From Dendrolimus kikuchii (lineage: Eukaryota; Arthropoda; Insecta; Lepidoptera; Lasiocampidae): DNA of 64,000 bases. Each line of letters begins with the position of its first letter. The first letter of the stretch is position 1. The translations under genes and the position numbers were made by a program. The notes under the pieces were generated by a model. That model saw only the letters and a list, made by a program, of their open reading frames with translations. It searched no databases and was not told the origin of the DNA. The DNA lies in the NCBI GenBank assembly GCA_019925095.2, contig CM034401.1:13180338-13244337 (forward strand), given 5' to 3'. Positions 10,634 to 23,056 of the stretch are shown here, in pieces.

Positions 10634-13600
10634 TCACAAAAGCATTGATCCAAATATTGACATTTCCTCACACGATTTGTTCATTTTATACCTAAATCTG
10701 TTGAGATAACCAGTCGACACTACAACACCATTACTGAGACTAGACAAGGAATTATTTTTAGTTCTATCCACTCTTCTGGGCACTTGTAAACTTCTACAGT
10801 TCGTTATTTTTATTCTAATACACTTATCACTTTTAAACTTGGTGGGTTCAAATACACTTTCCCTTTGAATAGCATTTTTCAAAACACTTTTGGTAGGTAT
10901 AACACGTATCTTCGGCCGTCGTATGATAGGCCGCAAAGGCGTGTATGAAAACTCTTCATCCGACGATTTTTCTTTTGCTGTGCTGCTTTTTGAAGTATCT
11001 GTAAAATAGGATAGTTCACAATCAATATATTGAGATACTATTAGATGTTTATTCTATGTAGGTATATATTATAATTTACAAATTAAATAGTTTTTAAATT
11101 AAACTCATTAAAATATTCAGGCCGTTTTAGTCTTACGCCAAAAGGAAGGTTTGCACTGAAAATCACTGTTTTGTCGGATATTAACTTTAAAACTTTCATA
11201 CCAGCTTTAGGAAAAATAGTTCGCCGCGGTAAAATAGAATCTCCCAACATTTCATATAACGTATAATCAGTCATAACATAATCTTCTAAATATGTGACAG
11301 GTTCAGATCTCAGTAAACAAGTGGAAGCTTCCTGAAACAAAAAAAAAGTTAAATAATTAAAATCAATACACATAATTATTTATATTCGTAAACAAAAATA
11401 CTTTTTTGTCAATTTCAATAAAGCATGAGATTTTTAATTCGTTATTATATACATACTAGTGGCCCCGGCAGAGGTTGTCCTGCTCTAAAAAAATTAAAAT
11501 CTAGGAACCGATCCCAGCGCCACCTACGGGTTCCAATTATAGATTTAAACCATCCGGGTACCCACTCAAATACACAAAAACAAAATCACTAAAATCGGTC
11601 CAGGTGATTAGGAGGATTCTTGAACCCGATTTCAGCGCCACCTACCGGTTGTAATTGCGAATCTTGACCATCCGGGAACCCACTCAAACACACAAAAATA
11701 AACACCAAAATCGGTCCAGGTGATTAGGAGCATTCTAGAACCGGATCTCAAGGCCACCTACCTGTTCCAACGGGTTAAAAAGTATCCTATGTCCGTCTTC
11801 TGGTTCTAAGCTACCTCCCCACCAATTTTCAGCCAAATCGGTACAGCCGTTCTTGAGTTATAAATAGTGTAACTAACACGACTTTCTTTTATATTAGGTT
11901 GGGGAAAAAGTTTCTTCGCATTTTATATAAAAATTCAAAAGGTTTTTTTATAAAGTTTATTTACATTTGACTAAAGTATGTAGGTGCCATTTTGTTGGAT
12001 AACTTTATGCCATGTTGTAGGTAGAAACGTGATCCCATTGCTATAAAAATTTTGGGGCTTCTGATAAAAAAATGCGACAAGTGGTTTTAACAGTCCTCTC
12101 GTGATGTTAACCTGACACTGCCTAAGGAATTCTGCAGAGACCGAAACAGGTGAAAATCTGAAGGTGCAAGGTCAGGACTATACGACGGATGCATTAACAC
12201 CTCCGGGCCAAACTCTCGTAATTTTTGCTGAGTGGCTAAACATGTGTGAGGTCTAGCGTTATCATGGTGAAAAACCACACCCCTTCTGTTGATTAATTCC
12301 GGCCGCTTTCTCTCAACTTTTTGCTTTAATCTCATCAGTTGTTCGCAGTACAGTTCAGAATCGATGGTCCTGCCTGGCGGTAACAGCTCATAATGAATAA
12401 TGCCCTTCCAATCCCACCATACACACAGCATCACCTCGTTGCGAGTTAACCCGGGTTTCACCACAGTCTGAAACCTGACCGGCCTTTGACCACGATCTTT
12501 TTCGCACTTTCTTGTCGTACGTGATCCACTTTTCACCACCCGTTATCAGCTTCTTCAAAAATGGTTCGGTTTTATTAGGTCGTAATAAAGAATCACAAAT
12601 GAGTACACGGTTCATTAGATTTCTTTCAGTGAGCTCATGAGGCACCCAAATATCGAGCTTTTTTGTGTACCCAGCTTTTTTCAAATGCGCCAAAACCGTT
12701 TTGTGGTCAATTCCCAGTTCTCCAGCTACATCGTAACTACTAATATGCCGATCTTGCTCCACTTTTTCAAAAATGGCATCAATTTTGTCCGTAACAGGGC
12801 GACCAGAGCGACGTGCATCTTTGATATCAAAATTTCCGGATTGAAAACGCTTAAACCAAATTTGCGCTACTCTCACAGATACTGCATTAGGTCCATAAAC
12901 ATCACAAATTTTTTTCGCGGCTTTTGTTGCATTTTTACCTTTTTTGTAGTAAAATTTTAAAATGTATCGAATTTCTTCATTAGATTCACTCACTTTAACA
13001 CTAAGAAAAACAAATGAAAATCACACATTTTCCTAATTTGAATTTGGAATTGTCTTCTTTAAAATTAAAACTTTTTAATGATACCAAAACCAGCCAGATA
13101 CAAATGGTATAGCCAAACAGATCTTATTACAAGTTCATACATACTGTATGCGAAAAGACTTTTTCCCCAACCTATTATATATATAGATTTGTTTTATTAG
13201 ACTTTAAAATCTTGTAGAAAATAACATACGATTATTTTACATACCAACACATAGCTACGAAATACTATATGTTCTATTTGAAAAGGATACATTTAGCAAG
13301 TCTTTAATAGCCCATTCCTATATCTTACTCATCAATTATTTGCTTTACTATCGTTTAAAATTTAACATAAGCCCCATATAAGTATGTCCAAATTTAACCG
13401 ATGGTAAGGCCAGTGAATAAATATTAAGTTATAGGATGCAATAATATGACAAGAGATATGTGTTGCCATGTGTCATGAGTTGCCATGTGCCATGAATTGA
13501 CATGTGTCATGAATTGACATGTGTCATTTGTTGACATAGGTGGCATGCCAGCGCCTAACGGAGTGGTGAGGCTATGTACCCAAGGTCTTGGCATTAAAGT

Positions 13601-16600
13601 AAAGGACGGAACACCAAATGCTTTTAGAGGGTATCCCCAACTCAGGTGGCAATTCAACAAACATGCATTCCATAGGGATTTTAGTGATACCCCAACGTGA
13701 TGAATTCTATTTATCCATGTAAGAACAGAGAAAAAATACTAATTCCTGGAGCCTGGCGGCCTGTCGTAAGAGCCGACAAAAAACCCACCGTCAGGTAGAA
13801 GGATAATTGCCCGTCAGGATGGCTACCACCCCTGGTCTCGACATAACAACCTTAAATTGTGTCCCGGCATTAGTGGCCACGTTCCAGTACCATCTACGAG
13901 TGCGGAAGCACATTGGTAGCACCATTAGTGTTGCAAATGTTCATAGGGGACGGTAACCACTTTCCATCACAGTTGGGCTGTCAGCCTGTCTGCTGTACTC
14001 CAGCAAAAAGAAAACGTGTTTTCACCGCAGCGGTCATACTAGGTGACATATTTTTACCCTCCACTCACCTCGGTGACCTCCCATAGTGTATGCCAAGTTT
14101 TCACATAATAATTCATAAATATGGTATTAAATCATTTTTTGTAAACTATAAGTTAAACTAACGAATACTGCGCCATATTTGAACATATTAAGAAATAGCG
14201 CGAGATTTCCCTAGAGGATATTAACTACGTGACGAAAACCTAAGCCCCCTTCCCGGCTCCTATGATCACGCGTGATATTTTGAAGACCAGTAGTATGACT
14301 ATGTTCTCACTTTCATCATACACGAGTATGAGTATATTCCCTTAGTGCTCAAACGGATTTCTCCTTGTTGAAAAATGTGTGTAGTGCCAATCTCAAAATG
14401 GCACTGAACGGACCACTTACACCAAATAGCTCCTGGCTGATGACAGATAGTGAAAAATAATTAACTAATAAGCTTTTTAAATACAAGCTTTTGAGATCCT
14501 GGATATCATGTAGCAGCAGAATGCTAGCCAAGTAAAACGCGCCCAAACACGACGGGTCTATCTTGTTTAGCACAGGAGTTTCTATGGGCACCTTCCGACT
14601 CCATCATGATATCAGCTCCATGGTACCATATTATTGCATTGTCACGCGATATACATATGCGTGCAAAATTTCAGCTCAATCGGAAACCGGGAAGTTGGTT
14701 AAATTTAGCATGCAAGATTCCACCTGAACTTACATACATACATACATACATAAGTACATCCATTGTAAGTTATTTAACCTTGTAAAAAAACTAACTGCTT
14801 CGGCTCAACAACCCAAAATAAGGCCTGGCCTCCGAAATAAGAATACTCTACTCCTTCCTGTTCAGCACTGTCTCCTGCCGGCCTGAAGCTTACGCGGATC
14901 AGCTTTCACTACGTAACGCGAGCGATATTTTAATATATTGAACTATTAAAAAAAAAAGAAACAATTTACATACCAGCACCGTCTCCCTTATATCGGGATG
15001 TCGGTGATGTCTTCGCGGTGCGTGTAATCTTTCATCGATGTGTTCCAAGTGGTCTCCGAGACATTCAGTGAGCGCGCGTCTTCCCAATGCCATCGCGCAT
15101 TTGATCATCGGCGCCGTTAACCGCTCCTTTGTACCTTGAGAGAGGTAATCGAACAGGATGCCTTTGCCTGTTGATATTAAGAGATTTTTTTTATAAGCTT
15201 ATTATATTTTTTCCCACCAATCCCACCGTTGTGGGCACTATGGGCATGCCCAAAAAAAAAAACAATCACTCGTGCATGATTTGGAACAACGAAGTACTTA
15301 GTCATGTCCCTAACACGACTAAATACTTCAGACATATGTATACACACTATGTCACATTTTTGACAATATTTTATGTTTCTTTTTGGTACATGAATACTTC
15401 TGTTGGAAAAAAAGAGATTTAATTCAATTTGATATAAAAGTTGTATAAATTCAATCAAAATCAGTTCAGTAGTTTAGAGTCGTGATAAGCAAACACATTT
15501 TTGTAATTTTCGTAAGTGAACAAACTAACATATTACAGGTTTATTAATTGACTAGTGTTTGCCCCACGGCTTTGCCGAAGTGGAACTATACACTGTACAA
15601 TATCTTGGTCAGGGCGTCATATATTTTGTAAAAATCTCCTTTAGGAATGCACTATATACTCCGACTCGCTTTAAGGGCTGGATCCGCGCCTGTGGTAGGT
15701 GTGAAGCGAAAACTACATTAGACCGATGCTAACACGTGACACGTCTTATCCGTGAAAAGTCGGTGTGCACATAAAATCCATTTGACGGCCTCTGTGGTTG
15801 AGCGGGCTAAGCCTTTGCCGTCGTACCTCACTGCAACGCGGAGGTTCCGGGTTCGATTCCTGGTATAGTAAATTTCGGAAACGTATTTTCTCCGTTATTT
15901 ACTATGGTCTAGGTGTCTGGGATCGGCCCCAAAGTAGTCCGTTGTATATTACCCATAACACAAGCGTAACTTGCTTAATTTGGAAATATACAATATGTGT
16001 TTGTCTCCCGATTATTATTATTATTATACAGGTCTTACCCGTTGCCCTAGGTGAACGACAAACGTGATAATGCGACGCGAGGCGAAAATACTAAATAGTC
16101 GTTATATGTACTTGTAGCCTACATTTTCGCCTTATAATCAGTGTGCGACAAAACGCGACGAATTGGGGACTTGTTTTTTGACCGACAAGAAGTGAGGCGT
16201 GTGTTGAAGTTGGATAATAGGTTTAATAGCTGCATTAATATAATCGAAAGTGCTCGATAATAAGTCACAATACTCTTTGAACAAACGTTTCGGATATAAA
16301 TGATGAAACTCTCCAAACTGATTTTTTTCTAAATATATGAATTTGTTGTATTCCTTCTTTGTTTACGAATTTTTTGTAGGGCTAAGTATTTAAAAGATAA
16401 ATTTTGGAGTAACAGTGGAGTATACATGCCCGTGGTTAAAACAATAATTAACTGATATTGCCGCATTGTCGCTCACGAAATAGTCGCGTCGCGTTGCTCA
16501 CCTAGGACAACGGGTAAGGCGTGTGTCGCGTATTGTAAACTAGTTATAGCAAATTATTCGTTATCAATTAATTATAACAGTTGGCTCGAGTAATGATAGA

Positions 16601-19600
16601 TTCGACATTTGAGACATAGAGCTACACTATGTACATGCCGACATCGGTGTTTCATCGCATAACTATTCAAAAACCCAATTAACCTTTACTGCTAATAATA
16701 AATTTTCACATTTAAATTTTATAAGCGATTAGTTCTTAAGTCCATTCACAGTCCTGCATTGTAGCCCGCCGTAGGCGCATTGCGTTCGGCAACAACCCCG
16801 GTAAAGTTGTAAGGTCTTCGGACCAACAACATAAAGTCAAGTCCAATAAAAAAAAAACCAGACAGAATGCCTCTTGATTCCTGCAATCTCCGCCCATTGC
16901 GGAATTGTGAATGAGTGGAACCCTTTAAAGATTAGTGTATCTTTTTGATACATAGGCCTTTTCCAGCTTTCTCCACATCTCACTAATCTTGACTAAAAGG
17001 GAACTTGATTTGAAGCTACACAGGTGTTAGAATGTCTTTCATCATATATCTGGTTTTTACACTATTAATGCATACCTATTATAATGAATGATGGCCATGT
17101 GTGAATTATTTTAGTCAATATAGCAACCATTTTCTCCGCAAGAGATCCATTACCCAGTATATTTGACACCATAACCGGAAATAATCTCTGGAACTGAAGA
17201 CATAATTAAAATTATAAGGATATAATTAATTTTACAAAAATAATCCAGATTAACATGTAAACAATAAAATAGTGATGGTAGCTAAGCAGGTAAAGTAAAC
17301 TCATTTTATTTCAATTATGTAAATCCTCGATATGTAGCAAATTAAGGTGGATCTGTAATTTTCACAGATTGATAATCATGAAGCACAGGGTTCTTCATTG
17401 TATTACTCTGCACCCGCACATAGTAATTGTAACAATAGATACATTAAATGAAATGAGCTGCCTAAGCAGTAGGTACATATTAATATTATAAATAAATGCC
17501 ATCCTATTAATATTAATATGAAAGTATGTAAGAATGGATGTTGGTTACTCTTTCACACTAAAATTACTGAACAGATTTTGATGAGACTTAATATCGCTTA
17601 TACACAAGAATAATATATAGAGTAAGGTATAGTAATTCTTTATTGTACACCAAAACATAGACAGAGGTAGAAAAATACAATAGATAGTACAAGGGGCAGC
17701 CTTATCGCTAAAAAGCTATTTCTTCCAGACAACCCTTGGGATAGGGTATTATTTATAAAGATATTTTGTAAATTGGCTAAAATATAGTGGCAATTATCAA
17801 GAAGAAAGTTTGTAGTTATAAGTCACACATTCAGCACATAGCTCGGGCAAAAGGAATAATATGCACCACTGCCGTGTGCATGATCCATAGGCAGGCCAAC
17901 GTTGTTGAGGGTGAAACCATATTGTGATTGAAGACAAGCAATGATAAAGTCACAGGCAAATACTGATATTAATATATAAATATGAAACAAAGTCTGTTTG
18001 AACCAACTTACCTGCTGTTGTATATTTGTATCTAAGCTGCAAGGATTTGAACAAAGAGCATCAACCATATCCAAGACATTGGACTGCAATGGCTTCTTGG
18101 CGGGAACATTTAAAGCATTCAGATTGTCATCGTTAAGAACTAATACTGCGAGGTTGAAGAGGTTAGGGAATATTGGACCAATTCGTGTGTTTGTTGTCAG
18201 ATCTGCTACTGCTATTTCTTTTGGTTTCTTTCTTAGATTCAATATTGCTGAAACAATGCATGCATTTGTCAGTAAAATGCCAGCTTATGTAATTGCTATG
18301 TATATATTTATAAGATGATGCATGTAATAAATATTGAACATTGAGTTTATAAAAGAAACAGTACTTTAAATTGGTCAAACCAATCAATCAATCAGTTTTG
18401 ATTTTAAAAAAATTTACTAATATAAAAATTTTCACTACATAGCATATAGCCTTATAGAACATACAAAAGTTCTAAAATGCCCTGTTTATTTAATAATAAC
18501 ATCAAATCAAGGGTTGCACATGCAATGGGTGGTTCCTGTAATTCATCAAGATATAACTTCTATTTTGTGTCTGAAGATAGAAGAGCCAAAGATTTCCCCG
18601 AAGCTACCTGGTCTAGGTGGTTCACCCTATAATTTGTCACTCCTTTGTATTCCAGCATAGCTTCTCTGCATTCCAGAAGGATGTTTCTTCTGTCTCCATG
18701 ACTCAACTCAAGGGGTTTTTTTATTTTCAAAAATAACATGTTATGGTTTCGATTTATAATGTTAATATTAGATGGATCAACAAAGTTGAATCAAAATATA
18801 GAATGACACAGAACTAAAAATAAATGATCTATAATGGCATTCAATGATTCAAGTGTATATTTATATGAATCAATTTCATTGAATCATCCAAATTGAAAGA
18901 AGGAAGTGAACCATCTAATTGGCTTTGAAAATGATTTAGAATTATTGTATTTCTGGCTTTTGTAAGTGCAATGAATAAAGTATGTGATATTTCAACTGGC
19001 ATTTGATTGAACTTTTATAATATGTAACATTATGTTTGTTTACATACAAGACAGCATACATACCTCTGGCAACTTTTGTATAATAGTTCTGTAGGCTAAC
19101 ACTGATGTTACTGGTGTTATTTAAGTTTTTGTCATCAGTTATCCATTCCACTGTTACAGTAGGCGGGCCAGTGTATACATAACTTTGTGTTGTTAGGGCA
19201 CATTCTGTGACATTCAGTAAATTTTCCTGAGAATAAAAATACAGTGAATTTCACTTATAAAGGCCTTAGTTGTAATGAGGTTGTGGTTAGTTACATAACA
19301 ATTAAGTCCCTTCTAAAAGTTTACTTTTAGAAAAAAATAACTTAGCAACTTTGTCCATCAAAGTTGCTAAGTTACTGGCACTGATTTCATGTACAGCAAC
19401 TAGTTTTAATGAACTATTCTATTTTTTGCCTGTTACATCCCTTGTATTATATTAATATTATCATAATGGAAGCATACATTTTTCAGGATAAAAATTAACT
19501 TATTTAAAAAGTAGGCCAAATTTCATCAGTAAATTAGATTAAAATAGCAATCATAAGCAAATATTAAATAATTAAATAGAACAAATCATGGTAGTGCAAT

Positions 19601-21027
19601 GGCTAGCGTATGAGTCCCCAACTCAAAGGGTGTGGGTTTGATCTTGGCCGGAATGCATGCACCACTTGGCTAGTTTTCAGACCCTTTCACAACTGTTAAA
19701 ACATAGTTTTATTAAAATCAAATCTGAAGACCAGTTAGTAATATTAAGTAGACATCTGGCAATATGTATGCAGGTATACACATTTTGCAGTTGTAGGTAT
19801 TAGCTGGCAACAAATATTGTTTTCCTTCTACCAATAAATATAGTGACAGAATAATAGTGGTCCTTTTATCATCATTATAACCGAAATCCATTGTATATAG
19901 TAATAGGCAAGTTGCTATACTATACAATAGACAAATTTTGGGTCCAATTCATAATACCCTGATAAAATTTCATTACCTACATTTCCTTTACTGAGAATTG
20001 AAGGAATTATGGTGGCCAAAGCTTATACTTAAAATTGTACTATAGGGAGGGGAGTCAAATAAACCAAGGATTTTTTTATAAACTTACAGAACAACCCAGC
20101 CTCCTAGATTTTGATTCTATTTGTGATGTCATAGCTCATTGATTATTGTTTGAAAAGTAATAAAAATATTGATAAAATAACTTACAACTTGACAGCATAA
20201 CTTTTCATCACCAAATGAGACATACTGGGGAGCACTGGCTGCTATCACTGGACTAGTATCAGAGAGCATCAACGCCATATTCATATCACTGCTATCCAGA
20301 CGGGATTTTTTCAACATTTCACTATGTAACGCTAGCATCTGTAAAATTGGAAACATATCCTTTTACATTTTAAAAATTGATAGTTTTTTTTTCTCAATTT
20401 GAGTAAAAGTTACAGGAAACTTTAAATATGTTTTTTATACTACATAAAAAAGGCTGAGATACAAACTGGTTTTCTTTACATTTTTCTTAAAGCTACCCTA
20501 TTTGTCATAGGTCATAAAAGTATAAAGGTGGGCATTCCAGGTTTTCAATTATTTGAATATTGTATGGAAAGTATTAAAATACCAATTAAATTAATCATTT
20601 ATAACTTACACTTATAGTCTGTCTAAGCTTGTAACTAACGTCTTCTGCTAAATTAGTTGCTGCTTCTGTGTTAAGTTCAACACCAATTTGCTCGGCCATA
20701 CACAGTACAGACTCAAGTCCAATTCCTGCAAAACGACCTTGTGAGGGTCCTCCATCCTGTATGAATATAAGAAAATGAGCTATTACAAATGTTTTTTAAT
20801 AAGGTCTACTTTGCCGAAAGTTATTCGTACCAAATAAATATGTAATCGCTTCGTAAATTACATTACAAAAATAAAGTTGATGATCCTTATACCTTTTCAT
20901 TTAGAGGAGGAGTATCACACTGGCTGGAACCTCCAGATTCGGATGCCGCAGATCTACTTTTTTCACGATCACGGCTCAAACTAGTTTTCTTTGTATGATT
21001 TTTACTGCCTGATGATGAACTAGACAT
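10634..21027 (-). CDS. TAF6L: TAF6-like SAGA subunit (TAF6L/SAF6), 9 exons
   Basis: Exons on the minus strand: 21027-20893, 20756-20610, 20338-20186, 19226-19064, 18247-18012, 17193-17076, 15167-14974, 11331-11202 and 10998-10634. All junctions are GT-AG and phases agree, giving 546 codons plus stop. Residues 1-45 are Ser/Lys-rich. Residues 46-145 form a TAF6-type histone fold (ESVLCMAEQIGVELN, NLAEDVSYKLRQ). The rest is the TAF6 HEAT region, with LQNYYTKVA, TNTRIGPIFPNLFNL, CAMALGRRALTE and LYEMLGDSI. These resemble vertebrate TAF6L more than TAF6. The family acts in the SAGA chromatin-modifying and coactivator complex in the nucleus. The C-terminal exon is basic and poorly conserved, so its junction (G|GTATGA donor) is the least certain. 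Introns carry a mariner, SINEs and LINE tails. Confidence 0.88.
11455..11894 (+). repeat. LINE tail with internal ~120-bp tandem units, split by mariner
   Basis: It opens with CTAGTGGCCCCGGCAGAGG and holds about two and a half copies of a ~120-bp unit (GCGCCACCTAC, ACCATCCGG, ACCCACTCAAA, AAAATCGGTCCAGGTGATTAG). It ends in CGACTTTCTTTTATAT, which continues after the mariner at 13175 as TATATATAGATTT. A related element is at 32455-33095. Confidence 0.65.
11895..11925 (+). repeat. Mariner terminal inverted repeat, left
   Basis: TAGGTTGGGGAAAAAGTTTC begins the element and pairs with the right end at 13149-13174. Confidence 0.85.
11981..12993 (-). pseudogene. Broken mariner transposase
   Basis: The N-terminal part from the ATG at 12993 encodes paired helix-turn-helix DNA-binding domains (NATKAAKKIC, RVAQIWFKRFQSGNF, then GRPVTDK). 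The catalytic part follows with HHDNARPH and YSPDLAPSDFHLF. The reading frame shifts between about 12540 and 12480, where the two frames overlap. A second shift near 12090 leaves the last ~35 codons (FYSNGITFLP, WHKVIQQNGTY, stop at 11981) in another frame. The first catalytic Asp of the usual TGDEKW motif is Gly here (TGGEKW). Two frameshifts and a lost catalytic residue make it a dead copy. The sequence is left as found. Confidence 0.92.
13149..13174 (-). repeat. Mariner terminal inverted repeat, right
   Basis: GCGAAAAGACTTTTTCCCC then AACCTA is the inverse of the left end with a few mismatches. Confidence 0.85.
13455..13535. repeat. Imperfect ~19-20 bp tandem repeat
   Basis: Four to five copies of a unit like TGACATGTGTCATGAATTG occur in a row. 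The core ACATGTGTCATG is close to palindromic. It lies in a TAF6L intron. Confidence 0.7.
13735..14020 (-). repeat. Family A repeat, inverted copy in TAF6L intron
   Basis: It reads GGCGGCCTGTCGTAAGAG, ATGGCTACCACCCCTGGTC, GTCCCGGCATTAGTG and GGTAACCACTTTCCATC, the reverse complement of the family A copy at 1246-1572, with extra divergence. Confidence 0.75.
14630..14762 (+). repeat. LINE 3' end with (CATA)n tail
   Basis: AAAATTTCAGCTCAATCGG then GGGAAGTTGGTTAAATTTAG leads into five or more CATA units (14728-14753). This is the usual form of a LINE 3' terminus with a microsatellite tail. Confidence 0.6.
15783..16030 (+). repeat. tRNA-derived SINE with ATT-rich tail
   Basis: TGTGGTTGAGCGGGCTAA acts as an A box and GGTTCGATTCC as a B box about 45 bp later. 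A tRNA-unrelated body (GTCTGGGATCGGCCCC, TTACCCATAACACAAGCGTA) and an (ATT)n tail at about 16012-16027 follow. The tRNA-like head does not complete a cloverleaf. Confidence 0.65.
16740..16862 (+). repeat. Probable LINE 3' end with poly-A
   Basis: A GC-richer block (GTAGCCCGCCGTAGGCGC, GGTCTTCGGACCAACAAC) ends in CCAATAAAAAAAAAACC, as expected for a polyadenylated retroposon. No coding part remains. Confidence 0.4.
17630..17745 (-). repeat. LINE 3' tail, family I (minus copy 2)
   Basis: It shares TTATTGTACACCAAAACA and GCCTTATCGCTAAAAAG and ends in TTCTTCCAGACAACC, like the copy at 4500-4672. It lies in the TAF6L intron between exons 6 and 5. Confidence 0.55.
19338..19374. repeat. Perfect 16-bp hairpin in TAF6L intron 3
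   Basis: TAACTTAGCAACTTTG, a 5-base loop and the exact reverse complement. It could be a tiny inverted repeat left by a transposon or a structured RNA element in the intron. Confidence 0.7.
19590..19690 (+). repeat. SINE head fragment
   Basis: GTGCAATGGCTAGCG, CAACTCAAAGGGTGTGG, TTTGATCTTGGCCGGAATG and CACCACTTGGC match in order the tRNA-like head of the SINE at 9600-9800, with divergence. Confidence 0.5.
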
Positions 21028-21221
21028 TTTATTTAATCTTACACAACAATACTATATTACTTTTATAAACACACAACAAAATATTTATTATTATTGTAGT
21101 CGATATCGATAACTACGAATAAATAAACATGAACATGATAGGTAACTTTAAACATAATTTTAGAAAAAAATCTGTCTGAAAATGACAAGTAATGACAACC
21201 GAACTATGATTTTAAAAGTAG

Positions 21222-21556
21222 TAGGTAGTAGAATTCGCCATAAAGGCAGGCAAAGGAATCTTAGCTATACAGTCAATTCTGATATGTCTTCGTGTAGTAG
21301 CGCAATTGTATTATAGGCCATAGAGATAATACAGTAATACTATATTGTTATAGGCTACAACCAACGCTATTCAACGGAGTTTTTGTGAAAACTCGAAAGT
21401 CCATATTTGACTATACAGTCACAAAAACATAATTATAATTACTACTCAAAAATTATCAATATCTTCCAACTATCTTTCATTTTAGAGTAATTTTACACAT
21501 TTTTAGGAAATAAAATTGCACAGCACAACGTCCCCTTTCAGTTCCCGCCAAAAACT
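21222..21556 (+). repeat. Repeat family D, copy 1
   Basis: Non-coding repeat of about 340 bp, starting near GTAGTAGGTAGTAGAATTCG and ending near CAGTTCCCGCCAAAAACT. Other plus-strand copies are at 42767-42960 (part), 46043-46386 and 47817-48030 (part). This one starts about 195 bp upstream of the TAF6L start codon, so it may lie in or near the promoter. Confidence 0.75.
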
Positions 21557-21922
21557 ACACTAAGATTTTAATTTTTTTTGGCCGATTGACCCTAAAATTG
21601 TCAATTGAACAGCCTTCTAAATAAAAGCCGCGTATACAATTAATCAACTCAGTTAACGAAGGATAAAGACTAACGGTTTTATTTATAATTCATAGCTAGT
21701 TAAAGTAAGTTTGAAAGCTTCTTTATGAACCATAAAGAAGCCTTCAAAGTTCAGTCAAGCTTCAAGCATACTCTTTTGAATGCATCCATTAGATGAAAGT
21801 GAGAGCCGCGATTGATGCGTCTCTTGCACACTTGTTTTGGACGCAGTTTCAGTGTTGCCAACACCCGTTAAAGAAAACTCACTTCTTCACTTCAATGATA
21901 TCCTCAAAAACAGATATTTTAA

Positions 21923-22095
21923 TAATAAAACTACGTTTTAACGGTTTTAAGCGCGGTAATTTTTATTTGATTTTGGTTTTTCCGACGTTTCGTGACTTCC
22001 GTGATCACGGCCACTGAAAAGTGGCCGAAACGTCGGAAAAACCAAAATCAAATAAAAATTACCGCGCTTAAAACCGTTAAAACGTAGTTTTATTA
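21923..22095. mobile_element. Hairpin MITE-like element with 70-bp arms
   Basis: Two ~70-bp arms (from TAATAAAACTACGTTTTAAC to TTCCGACGTTTCG) are near-perfect reverse complements around a 33-base centre, which itself holds the small stem GGCCACTGAAAAGTGGCC. A half copy lies at 60617-60702. It has no coding capacity. Confidence 0.85.
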
Positions 22096-22999
22096 TGTAT
22101 ACAAGTCGCGAAAACTTAAGAAAATATTGGATATTTTAATTTATATTCTTTCTGTATGGTTTAAGCATTTTGTCGAAATACATCCTAATCTACCGTTTCT
22201 AGGACTAAGAGTTAACACAGTTTTTATAAAGAGAATATCCAGCACTAAAAACATCCAGCTTCCTGTCTTTCAAACGTTCGAAGTAATAAGGATGGAGTTT
22301 GTACAGTTCAATGTACATTACCTTTATGTTGCGGTGCCGGCCGCATCCGGTAATTTAGTCTAGTCTAGTCAAAATCGCATCAGGATGATATAATTTTTAT
22401 ATAGGTACCCTAAAAATTAAGCCATTCCCGAAAAAAAAAAAAGTCAGAATTTCCACGATATTACCTGCTTTAGATTTTAACGCTTTTATTCATATTTAGT
22501 TGGAGGCACTTTGTAGGCCTCTTTAAGAAACTTACTGTAACTCAATACTAATAAAACCGTAAGTTAAAAAAAATGCTTTAGAATAGCGAAAATTTCATCG
22601 AAATTGGTCAGTAGTTTTTCAGTGAATCCCGAACAAAAAAATTGTTTCATGTCCTTCATCAATCAGTTATTTTAATTCAGACCCAACAGTATTCGCAAAC
22701 GCAGCTTACAATTTTTGTCTCTGTTAGAGCATCACGTGGAAACTACTAAACGGATTAAAAAAATTAATAAAACAAACAATCTAATCTTTCCTCTTTATAA
22801 TATTAGTACAGATATTAATATATGTTTATTATAAAATTAATTAGATATTTTCATATTATAAAAAGCGCAAGATTTTGCGTTGGAAGTTTTTAATAAAATT
22901 GGGAGCTGGATTGCCCTAAAAAGCGCTATATCTAGCTCCGAAAGCGCTAAATTGGCATCCCTGGTGAGGCGAGCGCCGGGGAAGTCTCGTAAACGAGCG

Positions 23000-23056
23000 A
23001 GGATATACCTCGTCCTCTAACGACCTCGTCCTCCAACGACCTCGTCCCTCTAATAC
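23000..23056. repeat. Short tandem repeat, ~16-17 bp unit
   Basis: ACCTCGTCCTCTAACG is repeated about three times with single-base changes. Confidence 0.6.

Larger units (their letters stand above)
11895..13174 (-). mobile_element. Full-length but inactive mariner
   Basis: This 1.28 kb element has matching ends: TAGGTTGGGGAAAAAG at 11895 and its reverse complement ending at 13174, with TA at both edges as expected for Tc1/mariner target duplication. It lies in the 3.6 kb intron between TAF6L exons 7 and 8 and has split an older LINE tail. The transposase inside is broken. Confidence 0.92.
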
